Origin: an uncultured Clostridia bacterium | GTDB taxonomy: Bacteria > Bacillota > Clostridia > Oscillospirales > Ruminococcaceae | DNA: 54,026 nucleotides | Direction: 5' to 3' | NCBI GenBank assembly: GCA_947589355.1 | Contig: CANPZC010000014.1 | Span: 1-54,026, forward strand | Shown: piece after piece, positions 16,928 through 25,674 of the stretch | Layout: the number at the start of each line of letters is the position of its first letter | How positions within the stretch are numbered: the first letter of the stretch is position 1 | Translations under genes and position numbers: made by a program | Notes under the pieces: generated by a model | The model's input: only the letters and a program-made list of their open reading frames with translations | Database searches by the model: none | Told to the model about the DNA's origin: nothing

Positions 16928-18139
16928 TTATTCTTCGGGAACAGGTCGGGAAAGCGTTATGGCAAGAATATCATCGGACGACGGGTTCTTTACATAGTAA
17001 TTCGTTGTTTCTACGGGTCTGTATATGCCGTCGTCGCCCTTTTGGCGAGTAACTACCCTTCTCGTCCTTTGACCGTTGTTATAGGCGTTTATCTGGTCAT
17101 TAATATCAAAAGTATCAATAAAAAGCTGCTGGTCTTCGGGAAGCATGGTAGACGCGCCGTGCATTATAAGCTCTGTATACACGCCTGTTGACGGGCAGGA
17201 ACGTGTTGTGAAGTTCTCGTACACCATCATATAAAAGCTGTTGCGCGAAAGATTGCTCATTATAACCAGCGGATAGCACATAAACACGGCATCTAAAAGC
17301 AGCTGAGTTGCGCTTGCGGCAGGCTGGGTAACGAGGATATCTTCCAACTGCTCATCAGGCTCGTGATTTTCAAGAATATCGGCATATTCGCTTTCTGTAA
17401 CGGGCTTTGAAAAATAGTAGCCCTGAATAGTTTCACAGCCGCAGGTACGCAGAAAGCCGAGCTGTTCTTTGGTCTCAACGCCCTCTGCAACGGTAGAAAG
17501 TTTGAGCCTTTGCGCAAAACTGAAAATGCTTTCCAGAACTATGCGTTCCTTTTCGTTTTCGCAGTTGCCGCTGAGCAGCGATTTATCTATTTTCAAAACG
17601 TTTGCAGGCACATCTTTTACAAAAGTAAGCGATGAAAGACCGCTGCCGAAGTCGTCTATAGCTACAGAAAAATTGTCATTTCTTATATCGCTTATGAACT
17701 GAATGATATTTGTGCCGTCAACAAGCGCAGATTCGGTTATTTCAACTTCGATAAGCTTGCGCGGAACACTGTAGCTGTCAACGACTTCACAGAGATGTTT
17801 TACAAAGTTCGGTTCTTTGGTATGATATCTTGAAAAGTTGACGGACACGGTAACGTTTTTTGCGCCGCGCTTTATCTCACGGCTCAGAAATGCGCAGACT
17901 TCATCGAGTATGTACCAGTCAAGCTTTGTGATAAGCATACTTTTTTCAAGAAGCGGTATGAACTGATAGGGCGGTACAATGCTGCCGTCTTCATCTATCC
18001 ACCGAGCTAACGCCTCCGCGCCGTTTATATGACCCGTTACAGCATCATATTTCGGCTGATAGTAAGCCACTATTTTCTTCTCTGCAATTGCCTTGTCAAG
18101 CAGAGCGTTTATATTATCTTCGGTAAAAACTGTTTTCAT
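16928..18139 (-). CDS. EAL-domain cyclic-di-GMP phosphodiesterase
   Basis: A 403-residue protein that should linearise cyclic di-GMP to pGpG. The EAL motif is EALARW. All other catalytic elements are present: VSVNFSR (Asn), LIEVEITESA (Glu), AIDDFGSG (Asp-Asp), LKIDKSLL (Lys) and AEGVET (Glu). An active enzyme is therefore expected. After the EAL domain, the last about 130 residues (from FMCYPLVIMSNLS to LSRPVPEE) resemble a PAS-like sensor found with signalling domains in gut clostridia. There is no membrane segment. The reading frame extends to 18190, but GGAGG lies just before ATG 18139, and the longer form would run into gpsA, so I use 18139. Confidence 0.92.
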   Translation of the reverse strand: MKTVFTEDNINALLDKAIAEKKIVAYYQPKYDAVTGHINGAEALARWIDEDGSIVPPYQFIPLLEKSMLITKLDWYILDEVCAFLSREIKRGAKNVTVSVNFSRYHTKEPNFVKHLCEVVDSYSVPRKLIEVEITESALVDGTNIIQFISDIRNDNFSVAIDDFGSGLSSLTFVKDVPANVLKIDKSLLSGNCENEKERIVLESIFSFAQRLKLSTVAEGVETKEQLGFLRTCGCETIQGYYFSKPVTESEYADILENHEPDEQLEDILVTQPAASATQLLLDAVFMCYPLVIMSNLSRNSFYMMVYENFTTRSCPSTGVYTELIMHGASTMLPEDQQLFIDTFDINDQINAYNNGQRTRRVVTRQKGDDGIYRPVETTNYYVKNPSSDDILAITLSRPVPEE

Positions 18140-18161
18140 AGTAATTCCTCCAAAAACACTA

Positions 18162-19163
18162 TTAAAAGTACAGACCCTCTTCGGACTCATGCTTCATAGG
18201 GCGGTTCATAAGGTGCGAGAGAGCATCTTTAGGCGGCATATTTTCAAAAAGTATCATATAAAGCTGCTCTATGATCGGGGCATCTACGCCGAGCTTTTTT
18301 GCAAGAGGATATGCATTTCTTGTGCAGTAATAGCCCTCAACGGTGCCTGTGCGGCGGATAGCTTCTTCTGCCTTTACCCCCTGCCCTATCAGTATGCCTG
18401 CGCGCCTGTTGCGGCTGTGCATACTTGTGCAGGTAACAATAAGGTCACCAAGACCGGTAAGACCCGAAAAAGTTTCCTCGTGCGCTCCCATTGCAACGCC
18501 TATACGCGCTATCTCAGTAAGTCCTCTTGTCATGAGCGCGGCTTTTGTGTTATCGCCAAAGCCCATGCCGTCAACTATCCCTGCGGCAAGCGCTATTGAA
18601 TTTTTAAGAGAGCCTCCGACTTCGCAGCCTATGACATCGGAATTTGTATATATTCTGAGCGTTGAGTTGCTGAGCTCATCTTGTACATAGTAAGCATAAT
18701 TGAGATCATCGCAGGCGGCAACCACCGTGGTAGGTGTGCCGTTTGCTATCTCTTCTGCGTGGGAAGGGCCGGAAAGCACCACCGTTTTGTTCGGCAAAAT
18801 GCTCATTATAACTTCCGACATACGCCGCATAGTGCCGTCCTCAAAGCCTTTTGAGGTGCTGACGACGACGGCTTTTTCATTTATATACGGTTTTGCGGTA
18901 TTGCACACCTCTGCTACAAATCGCGTTGGTATGCCGATTATGACTATATCCGCATTTTGGGCGCAGGAAATATCTGTAGTAAGCGCAACTGCTTCGGGAA
19001 GAATAGCGCCGGGCAGCTTTGACCGCAGTTCACCCGTTCTTTTCAAGGTATCTATCTCGTCCTGAAACTTAGACCACACAGTAACGCTGTGACCCATTTT
19101 TTCGCACATAATTGCAAGCGAGAGACCAAAGCCACCGCTGCCGAGTATAGTTATATCTGCCAT
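18162..19163 (-). CDS. gpsA: Glycerol-3-phosphate dehydrogenase [NAD(P)+]
   Basis: A 333-residue cytoplasmic enzyme reducing dihydroxyacetone phosphate to sn-glycerol 3-phosphate, the backbone of phospholipids. The N-terminal Rossmann motif GSGGFGLSLA binds NAD(P)H. VLSGPSHAEEIANGTPTT and the helical GGSLKNSIALAAGIVDG segment, with the catalytic Lys, are typical GpsA signatures. Length matches the family. A CGGAGGTG site precedes the ATG. It lies 21 nt after plsY, which uses its product, so der-plsY-gpsA look like one transcription unit. Confidence 0.96.
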   Translation of the reverse strand: MADITILGSGGFGLSLAIMCEKMGHSVTVWSKFQDEIDTLKRTGELRSKLPGAILPEAVALTTDISCAQNADIVIIGIPTRFVAEVCNTAKPYINEKAVVVSTSKGFEDGTMRRMSEVIMSILPNKTVVLSGPSHAEEIANGTPTTVVAACDDLNYAYYVQDELSNSTLRIYTNSDVIGCEVGGSLKNSIALAAGIVDGMGFGDNTKAALMTRGLTEIARIGVAMGAHEETFSGLTGLGDLIVTCTSMHSRNRRAGILIGQGVKAEEAIRRTGTVEGYYCTRNAYPLAKKLGVDAPIIEQLYMILFENMPPKDALSHLMNRPMKHESEEGLYF

Positions 19164-19184
19164 AAAAACACCTCCGCAAAGTTG

Positions 19185-19838
19185 TCAGCTTTTTTTGCTT
19201 TTAAAGCTGAGTTTGTTTTCCGTGCCGTTTACAAGTCTTACTATATTGCTCTTATGCTTTAATATTACGATTATCGCTACCGCCAAGGCGACTAGAGCAT
19301 TCTGCCACGGCTTTTCATAGTCCCTTAACGTCTGCGAAATTATAGTACATATAGGGAAAGAAGAAACTGCTATTATAGATGCAAGTGAAACATATCTGCT
19401 TATGCTTACGACTATTATGAAGATAGCAACCGCAACGCCGCAGGTAAGGGGGTCTACGGCTATCATGGTAGTGGCGGTGAGCAGCACGCCTTTTCCGCCG
19501 CGAAAGCCGTAATAGCACGGGAATATATGCCCCAGTATTACGAACAGGCAGGAAAGATAATTTACAAACAGCGGATTTGAAAGCAGCTCGACGCCGAAAT
19601 GCCCTGCCACCAGCCGACAGATAAGCACTGCCGCAATGCCTTTTATAAGGTCTACTATAAGTGTAAGCGCGGCGGTGGGTTTGCCGAAAGTTCTCAAAAC
19701 ATTTGTAAGACCCGCATTTCCGCTGCCATAATCGCGAATATCCTTGCGGTGGATCATCTTACAAATGACTATCGAGGTATTTATGCTGCCGAAAAGATAC
19801 GAGAAAAGCACTGTAAATATCCAAACAAAAGCTTCCAT
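19185..19838 (-). CDS. plsY: Glycerol-3-phosphate acyltransferase (acyl-phosphate dependent)
   Basis: A 217-residue integral membrane enzyme that transfers an acyl group from acyl-phosphate to glycerol 3-phosphate, the first step of lysophosphatidate synthesis. About five membrane segments alternate with the conserved loops: GSINTSIVICK, DIRDYGSGNAGLTNVLRTFG and the later FRGGKGV. The C-terminus is basic. It sits between der and gpsA, the enzyme that supplies its substrate. Confidence 0.95.
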   Translation of the reverse strand: MEAFVWIFTVLFSYLFGSINTSIVICKMIHRKDIRDYGSGNAGLTNVLRTFGKPTAALTLIVDLIKGIAAVLICRLVAGHFGVELLSNPLFVNYLSCLFVILGHIFPCYYGFRGGKGVLLTATTMIAVDPLTCGVAVAIFIIVVSISRYVSLASIIAVSSFPICTIISQTLRDYEKPWQNALVALAVAIIVILKHKSNIVRLVNGTENKLSFKSKKS

Positions 19839-19853
19839 AATTATATCCCCAAA

Positions 19854-21185
19854 TTATTTTACATCGTTAGTATCGCGTTCTCTTACCTTCATAATGATAG
19901 GCGTTTCGTTAAGCGAGAACGTTTCGCGGATCTGATTTTCAAGATATCTTTGGTACGAAAAATGAAACAGATCCTTGCGGTTTACAAAAACTACAAATGT
20001 TGGCGGTCTGGTAGATGCCTGAGTCATATAGTATATTTTAAGTCGTCTGCCCTTATCCGAGGGCGGCTGCACGCGCGATGTTGCATATGCCAGAACATCG
20101 TTGAGCTTGCCTGTTGAGATACGCATTGAATTTTGCTCAAACGTGCGGTCTATAAGGTCAAAAAGCTTATCAAGCCGCTGACCTGTTTTTGCCGAGATGA
20201 ACACGAACGGCACATACTGCATAAAGCCGAAATCTTCTTTCAGGTCGGAAAGCATATCATTCATGGTGTTGGTGTCTTTTTCGACTGCGTCCCATTTGTT
20301 TACGGCTACCACGCAGGCCTTTCCTTTTTCGTGGGCATAGCCTGCAACTTTGGAATCCTGCTCGGTAAATCCCTCGGTAGCATCAATTACTATTACAGCA
20401 ACGTCTGCCCTGTCGACTGCCATATGCGCGCGCAGAACACTGTATTTTTCTACATTTTCAAGCACTTTTGACTTTCTGCGTATGCCTGCGGTATCTATAA
20501 ACATATACTTGCCGCGCTCGGTCTCTATCACTGTATCCGTGGCATCGCGGGTAGTGCCTGCAATATCGGAAACTATGGCTCTTTCCTCGCCGCATATTTT
20601 ATTTATTAGCGAAGATTTGCCGACGTTCGGTTTGCCTATAACTGCAACTTTTATAATATCTTCGTCCTCATCGCTTGGTTCATCTTCGGGAAGATGCTCA
20701 AAAACAGCATCTAAAAGGTCGCCTGTGCCGTGACCGTGAGTTGACGAAACTGCGATAGGGTCTCCGAGACCTAAGTTATAAAACTCATAAAATTCAACGG
20801 GCGGTTCGCCGAGAGTATCACATTTATTAACACACAGAACTACAGGTTTTCCCGACTTGAGCAGCATATTAGCAACGTCATGGTCGCTTGCGGTAACGCC
20901 GCATCTAAGGTCGGTAACAAGCACTATTACCTGCGCGCTGCTTATTGCAAGCTCTGCCTGCCTTCTCATCTGCGCAAGTATAACATCGTCGCTGTCGGGT
21001 TCTATACCGCCGGTATCGACTACCATAAATTCTCTGTTTCGCCACTCACACTTGGAATATATCCTATCCCTTGTAACTCCGGGGGTATCTTCAACTATCG
21101 AGAGCCGCTGACCTATAAGTTTATTAAAAAGCGTTGATTTGCCGACATTCGGTCTGCCGACTATAGCAACTACGGGTAAAGCCAT
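19854..21185 (-). CDS. der: Ribosome biogenesis GTPase Der (EngA)
   Basis: A 443-residue double-GTPase that assists 50S subunit assembly. The two P-loops are GRPNVGKST and GKPNVGKSS. Each domain has its own switch (DTPGVTRD and DIAGTTRD) and NKCD/NKWD specificity motif. The C-terminal KH-like domain includes GRRLKIYYMTQ. Length is normal. GAGGAGG precedes the ATG. It is followed at 15 nt by plsY. Confidence 0.97.
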   Translation of the reverse strand: MALPVVAIVGRPNVGKSTLFNKLIGQRLSIVEDTPGVTRDRIYSKCEWRNREFMVVDTGGIEPDSDDVILAQMRRQAELAISSAQVIVLVTDLRCGVTASDHDVANMLLKSGKPVVLCVNKCDTLGEPPVEFYEFYNLGLGDPIAVSSTHGHGTGDLLDAVFEHLPEDEPSDEDEDIIKVAVIGKPNVGKSSLINKICGEERAIVSDIAGTTRDATDTVIETERGKYMFIDTAGIRRKSKVLENVEKYSVLRAHMAVDRADVAVIVIDATEGFTEQDSKVAGYAHEKGKACVVAVNKWDAVEKDTNTMNDMLSDLKEDFGFMQYVPFVFISAKTGQRLDKLFDLIDRTFEQNSMRISTGKLNDVLAYATSRVQPPSDKGRRLKIYYMTQASTRPPTFVVFVNRKDLFHFSYQRYLENQIRETFSLNETPIIMKVRERDTNDVK

Positions 21186-21214
21186 ATTATTCCTCCTCTC
21201 ACAAAAAGATGTAT

Positions 21215-21251
21215 GACGAAAAAAGCAGAGAAGTATATCCCCTCTCTGCTT
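21215..21251 (-). terminator. Terminator after rpmF
   Basis: On the minus strand AAGCAGAGA and TCTCTGCTT form a 9-bp stem, followed by TTTTCG. It lies just after the L32 stop codon and before der. Confidence 0.8.
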
Positions 21252-21270
21252 GACACCGATAAGCGCACGA

Positions 21271-21456
21271 TCAGTCGTTATTCTTAGCTATGACCTCTAC
21301 GCCCTTATAATATCCGCAAGCCTTACAAACCTTGTGCGGAGCGGTAAGCTCGCCGCAGTTTGAACATCTGCAAAGAGCGGGCTGAGGGAGCTTCCAAACA
21401 GCGCTGCGTCTTTTATCACGTCTGGCTTTAGAAACCTTTCTCTTTGGTACTGCCAT
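21271..21456 (-). CDS. rpmF: 50S ribosomal protein L32
   Basis: A 61-residue basic ribosomal protein, starting MAVPKRKVSKARRDKRR as usual for L32. The C-terminal half has a zinc ribbon with CSNC and CKAC pairs, so this is the zinc-binding (C+) form. GGAGGTG precedes the ATG. It follows yceD closely, the common bacterial order. Confidence 0.97.
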   Translation of the reverse strand: MAVPKRKVSKARRDKRRSAVWKLPQPALCRCSNCGELTAPHKVCKACGYYKGVEVIAKNND

Positions 21457-21483
21457 TTTGGCACCTCCTCTTCAGGATTGATC

Positions 21484-21930
21484 TCAGTTGTCACGCACGC
21501 AGGAGCATTCGCCTTTATTCAGGTCTGCTCCGCATTTTGCGCAAAGCCCCTTGCAGTCTTCCTTACACAGTATCTTGGTAGGAAATTCAAGAAGCATATC
21601 ACAAACTGCAAGTTCGTCAAGATCCAGTTCAAAGTCATTGCAGACGACGTAATCGTCGCACTTTGTATCCGTAACGAGTATATGTTCAAAATCAAAACCA
21701 TACTCCCTGACAAACTCGCAAAGACATCTGTCACACACATGGTCAACGGCTGCATCACAATGATAGTCAAGCTTTACAACGCCTGCCCTGTTTACTATGC
21801 TGCCTTTGACCTTTACATCGGAATGAAATACCATACCCGTTCGCTGAAAGAGTTTTTCCTTATCTATTTCATATTCAAAATCCTTGCTTTCGCCCGGTAT
21901 ACTGAATATACTTTTAAGCTGAAAGGTCAT
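21484..21930 (-). CDS. yceD: YceD/DUF177 family protein
   Basis: A 148-residue protein of the DUF177 family, widely encoded beside rpmF and linked in the literature to 23S rRNA processing or accumulation. The family C-terminus with paired cysteines (DRCLCEF, then CKEDCKGLCAKCGADLN) is intact and probably binds zinc. The start is at an ATG preceded by AGGAGGAG. Translation order is yceD then rpmF. Confidence 0.9.
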   Translation of the reverse strand: MTFQLKSIFSIPGESKDFEYEIDKEKLFQRTGMVFHSDVKVKGSIVNRAGVVKLDYHCDAAVDHVCDRCLCEFVREYGFDFEHILVTDTKCDDYVVCNDFELDLDELAVCDMLLEFPTKILCKEDCKGLCAKCGADLNKGECSCVRDN

Positions 21931-22029
21931 AACTCCTCCTGTATCGGTCGTTTTCTATCCGTGAAAACAGAACATCACAAAGAACATTATAGCGTGAATT
22001 TTCCGTAAAGTCAAGTGATTTTCAAAAAA

Positions 22030-22431
22030 TTACATAAAAGCTTTTACTTTTTCGGGAAGATTCTCGGCATCTTCGGAAACAGTGAACGTGATCTTAACAT
22101 CTTTGGCAACTATTGCAAGCTTATCGAGCATAGCGCCGAGGGCTTCGTAATCTCTGCCGCCCATTTTAAGTATACCGTCAACAAAAACGTGCTGAATATC
22201 ATAGTTTCCTGCGAGCATACCCGTAACAAAGCCGTAAAACGCATCAAAGCTGCTGATGCCATATTCTTCAGCATCTACGAGCCTTACCTTATGAGGAATA
22301 TCATAAGTAAGCTTCATTCCTCTTTCTATACATACTACCGAGCCGGTAGCCACTTCAAGCGCTTCGTTTATGCGCTCAACAAGTATCTTGGTCTTGCCTG
22401 TTCCCTTTTTTCCGGTTATCAGATTTATCAT
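22030..22431 (-). CDS. Small P-loop ATP-binding protein of unknown role
   Basis: A 133-residue protein with a Walker A motif GKKGTGKT near the N-terminus (about 8-15) and a possible Walker B strand, HVFVDGI. It is too short for a full ATPase domain. Related short P-loop proteins are common in clostridia without a known job. The longest frame starts at GTG 22440, but GGAG overlaps that codon and is 8 nt from ATG 22431, so the ATG is preferred. Confidence 0.7.
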   Translation of the reverse strand: MINLITGKKGTGKTKILVERINEALEVATGSVVCIERGMKLTYDIPHKVRLVDAEEYGISSFDAFYGFVTGMLAGNYDIQHVFVDGILKMGGRDYEALGAMLDKLAIVAKDVKITFTVSEDAENLPEKVKAFM

Positions 22432-22500
22432 AGATAGCACTCCGTTCTGCCCAGTGGGCGATGTTTAATCTTCAAAAGCGGTACACGCTTCAAAGTTTCG

Positions 22501-23832
22501 TTATTTTATTTTTGCTTCAAGCTCCGCCTTGGCGTCTTCATATCCCGGCTTGCCGAGCAGCGCGAACATATTCTTCTTATAGCTCTCAACGCCCGGCTGA
22601 TCGAAAGGATTTACACCCAGCATATAGCCTGAAATAGCGCAGGCTTTCTCAAAGAAGTATATAAGCTCGCCGAGGTTCTCTTCATCGGGCTTGTCCATTT
22701 CAATAACTATATTAGGCACGCCGCCCTCGGTATGAGCAAGCACTGTGCCCTCGAAAGCCTTGCGGTTCACAACGCTCATATTCTGGTTGGTAAGGAAATT
22801 GAGCTTATCGAGATTCTGCTCGTCGTTTTCAAGGAACATATCATACTTCGGTTGCTTGATATCAACGACGGTTTCAAACATTATTCTTGAACCGCTTTGA
22901 ATGAACTGACCGAGCGAATGAAGATCGGTAGAAAACGTTGCCGAGGTCGGGAAAATGCCCTTGTTATCCTTGCCCTCGCTCTCGCCGAACAGCTGTTTCC
23001 ACCATTCGGTCATCATGGTGAACGACGGGTCGTATGTAACGAGCATTTCAACGCTCTTGCCCTTGCGGTACAGAATATTTCTGTAAGCTGCATAATCATA
23101 GCAGTCGTTATTGTCAACGCCTGCATATTTTTCTCTTGCAGCAGCCGCGCCTGCCATAAGCTTGTCTATATCAGCGCCCGAAACCGCTATCGGCAAAAGA
23201 CCTACGCCGGTAAGCACCGAAAATCTTCCGCCTATATCGTCTGCGATTACGAACGTTTCATAACCCTCGGTATCGGAAAGCTCTTTGAGCGTGCCCCTTG
23301 CCTTATCGGTAGTTGCAAATATTCTGTTCTTAGCGCCATCTTTGCCGTACTTATCTTCCAGAAGCTTCTTAAAGATACGGAAAGCAAGTGCAGGCTCAGT
23401 GGTAGTACCCGACTTAGAAATGATATTAACGCAGATATCCTTGCCCTCGCAGATAGAAAGCACCTCTGTAAGATAGGTAGGGCTTATATTATTGCCGACA
23501 AAGAAAATATCGGGGGTATCTTTTTTAAGGCTGTTATAGAAAGGTGAACGCAGAAGCTCGATTGCAGCCCTTGCGCCGAGGTATGAGCCGCCTATACCTA
23601 TAACTATAAGTATATCGCAGCTTTGCTGAATCCTCTTGGCGGCTGCCTTTATGCGCGCAAACTCTTCCTTGTCATAATTTACGGGAAGATCTACCCAGCC
23701 GAGAAAGTCACTGCCGAGACCCGTGCCGTTCATTAAAGTATCATGTGCTGCCTTGACCTGCGGACGCATAGCCTCCAGTTCATGCTTTTCAACAAATCCA
23801 CCCAGATACTTGGGATTTAATCTGATAGACAA
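22501..23832 (-). CDS. pgi: Glucose-6-phosphate isomerase
   Basis: A 443-residue glycolytic enzyme interconverting glucose 6-phosphate and fructose 6-phosphate. The signatures [16 protein letters not shown] and [15 protein letters not shown] (sugar-phosphate binding) are present, as is the C-terminal [16 protein letters not shown] with the active-site lysine. Length matches Bacillus-type Pgi. The frame extends to TTG 23850, but that codon overlaps AAAGGA. The TTG at 23832, 9 nt after that site, is the better start, though not certain. Confidence 0.94.
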   Translation of the reverse strand: MSIRLNPKYLGGFVEKHELEAMRPQVKAAHDTLMNGTGLGSDFLGWVDLPVNYDKEEFARIKAAAKRIQQSCDILIVIGIGGSYLGARAAIELLRSPFYNSLKKDTPDIFFVGNNISPTYLTEVLSICEGKDICVNIISKSGTTTEPALAFRIFKKLLEDKYGKDGAKNRIFATTDKARGTLKELSDTEGYETFVIADDIGGRFSVLTGVGLLPIAVSGADIDKLMAGAAAAREKYAGVDNNDCYDYAAYRNILYRKGKSVEMLVTYDPSFTMMTEWWKQLFGESEGKDNKGIFPTSATFSTDLHSLGQFIQSGSRIMFETVVDIKQPKYDMFLENDEQNLDKLNFLTNQNMSVVNRKAFEGTVLAHTEGGVPNIVIEMDKPDEENLGELIYFFEKACAISGYMLGVNPFDQPGVESYKKNMFALLGKPGYEDAKAELEAKIK

Positions 23833-23900
23833 ATCAGTCAGTCCTTTCAAAATAAATACATAATAAAATTACTGATGAAGAAATATCTCATCTATTTTTT

Positions 23901-23929
23901 ATTGTACAATATATCCGTATTTTTTTCAA
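23901..23929 (-). promoter_or_regulatory. Promoter of pgi
   Basis: Minus strand TTGAAA (23924-23929), 17-nt spacer, TACAAT (23901-23906), about 70 nt before the pgi start. Confidence 0.65.
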
Positions 23930-23979
23930 GCGGTTTTGCAAAACGCACAATATTTTGTATACATCATCTAATTTTTAGC

Positions 23980-25179
23980 CTACATTTTTAGTAATTCTAA
24001 CAATATTCTTTTGAACGATTCGCCAAAAGACAGTCTGTCAACGTCTTCCGAAAGGCAAATATCGGCAGAATATATCTCCTCGCCGCTGAGAGTAAAGCAC
24101 ACCGAGCCTATAACAGTACCCTTTTTTACCGGCGCGGTAACGTTATCTATCCGCTCATATGATACCTCAACATCATCGGCACAGCCTTTGGGTATAAGCA
24201 CCTTGCTTTCATCGCTGCACCGCACCGCGGCAAACGACTTTTCGCCGAACGCAACATTCACATCGTCTAAAATGCCCTCCGACATCTCGGGAACATATAT
24301 CTCATAGGCGGCAAAGGCTTTATTCATGGCATCTTTCGCCCAAGAAAACCTGCTGTCCTCGTCGGGTGAGCCCAAAATTACCGCGACAGCGGTCATATCG
24401 CCTCTTTGTGCGGCTGCTGCAAGGCAGTTTTTGCCGCCATCACTATAGCACGCCTTAAAGCCTATTATTCCTTTATAAGTGCGCACCAGCCTGTTGAGGT
24501 TCACAAGCTGTGCCTTCCCTCCGCGAACATCGTCCATCCAAGTTGTGGTATACTTAAAATGATCTTCGTGCTTTGAAAGCTCGGCGCAAAGAAGCGCGGT
24601 ATCGTATGCGGTAGTTTTTGTATCGGCAGAAATTCCCGTACAATCGGCATAAAATGTGTTTTCCATACCGAGTGCAGCGGCTTTTTCATTCATAAGAGCG
24701 GCAAAGTCCTGCTCAGTCTTTGCCACAGCTTCTGCAATGGCAACACAAGCATCGTTGGCGTTGCCGATGGTTATTGACTTTATAAGCTCATCGACCGATA
24801 TCTTTTCGCCAACGTCAAGCCATACTTGCGAACCCTGCATGGAGTTGGCGTACTGCGATACTGTTATCTGTGTGTCTAACGAAATATCGCCGTTTTCAAG
24901 AGTTTCTTCAACTATCAGAAGCGTCATGAGTTTGGCAAGATGCCCTGCCTGCATTACCTCGTTTTCATTCTCGGAAGAAAGTACTGTGCCCGTTTCGGCC
25001 TCATAAACGACTTTTGACTGTATTATCTCTGTCTGCGCCTGCAAAGCCGGGAAAAACTGCTCATATAACTTTTGGATAAAACCATTAAAGCCGTCAAACG
25101 GCAGTATCGGTAAGCTCCATGAAAACACCGCCGCGGCGACTACATTTACAATATTTTTAATAAAACAATTAAACAGCAT
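23980..25179 (-). CDS. D-Ala-D-Ala carboxypeptidase (S11/DacF-like) homologue with lost catalytic motifs
   Basis: A 399-residue exported protein with the PBP5/DacF fold order: an N-terminal membrane/signal segment (about 6-26), a peptidase-like domain, then a C-terminal beta-rich domain (about 295-399) ending in an amphipathic helix. All three penicilloyl-serine transferase motifs are altered. SxxK reads HLAK (80-83), with His for the nucleophile Ser. SxN reads NAN (140-142). KTG reads KAC (242-244). It therefore cannot work by the normal acyl-serine mechanism and is probably a pseudoenzyme, perhaps a peptidoglycan-binding or spore-envelope factor. The reading frame is intact, arguing for selection. 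Start ATG 25179 follows GGAGGT; GTG 25188 overlaps that site. Confidence 0.85.
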   Translation of the reverse strand: MLFNCFIKNIVNVVAAAVFSWSLPILPFDGFNGFIQKLYEQFFPALQAQTEIIQSKVVYEAETGTVLSSENENEVMQAGHLAKLMTLLIVEETLENGDISLDTQITVSQYANSMQGSQVWLDVGEKISVDELIKSITIGNANDACVAIAEAVAKTEQDFAALMNEKAAALGMENTFYADCTGISADTKTTAYDTALLCAELSKHEDHFKYTTTWMDDVRGGKAQLVNLNRLVRTYKGIIGFKACYSDGGKNCLAAAAQRGDMTAVAVILGSPDEDSRFSWAKDAMNKAFAAYEIYVPEMSEGILDDVNVAFGEKSFAAVRCSDESKVLIPKGCADDVEVSYERIDNVTAPVKKGTVIGSVCFTLSGEEIYSADICLSEDVDRLSFGESFKRILLELLKM

Positions 25180-25246
25180 TGTCCGCACCTCCGTTTTAAC
25201 TATATGCCGAAAGGTGCGCGAAATGTGAAGAACTATGTCAGCTAAG

Positions 25247-25477
25247 TCAGCAGACTATAAATTTTCCTATAAGCCCGAAAAATTCACTGGCATCTTGCGT
25301 ATGGGCGCAAAGCTCTATAGGAGCGCTTCTGTCAAAACTGAACAGCCCCATTACAGACTTTGCATCTATTGACGAATCGCCCGAAACAAGTTCTACATTA
25401 TAATCCTGCTTTGAAACGGCGCTGAGAAAATCTCTGATGTCCTGCGTGGTATTGAGCCGAATAGTAGTTTTTATCAT
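25247..25477 (-). CDS. HPr-like protein lacking the phosphoacceptor histidine
   Basis: A 76-residue protein of the HPr fold. DAKSVMGLFSF (38-48) matches the regulatory-serine loop of HPr (Ser46 region). The LHARPA box that carries His15 is replaced by TQDIRDF, so it cannot accept phosphate from enzyme I at that site. This recalls Crh of Bacillus, which keeps the serine but not the histidine and serves only in carbon regulation. Start ATG 25477 is 8 nt after GGAG; the upstream frame extension has no such site. Confidence 0.8.
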   Translation of the reverse strand: MIKTTIRLNTTQDIRDFLSAVSKQDYNVELVSGDSSIDAKSVMGLFSFDRSAPIELCAHTQDASEFFGLIGKFIVC

Positions 25478-25530
25478 AACTAAAGCTCCATTCATTAAAA
25501 ATTTGCAAGAACCGAAATGCTCCGATAATA

Positions 25531-25560
25531 AATATATCAAAATTTACTGCAAATTGTCAA
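25531..25560 (-). promoter_or_regulatory. Promoter of the HPr-like gene
   Basis: Minus strand TTGACA (25555-25560), 18-nt spacer, TATATT (25531-25536). It lies back-to-back with the mtaB promoter. Confidence 0.55.
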
Positions 25561-25567
25561 TAGATAA

Positions 25568-25596
25568 TTGCATTTGCGAAAAAAATATAGTATAAT
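25568..25596 (+). promoter_or_regulatory. Promoter of mtaB
   Basis: TTGCAT (25568-25573), 17-nt spacer, TATAAT (25591-25596), about 80 nt before the start codon. Confidence 0.65.
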
Positions 25597-25674
25597 AGTC
25601 ATTAAGAACGAGATAGGCGAAAAACATTTGTGCAAAATCACTTTGTTATTAACATTTACAGGGAATGATAAATT

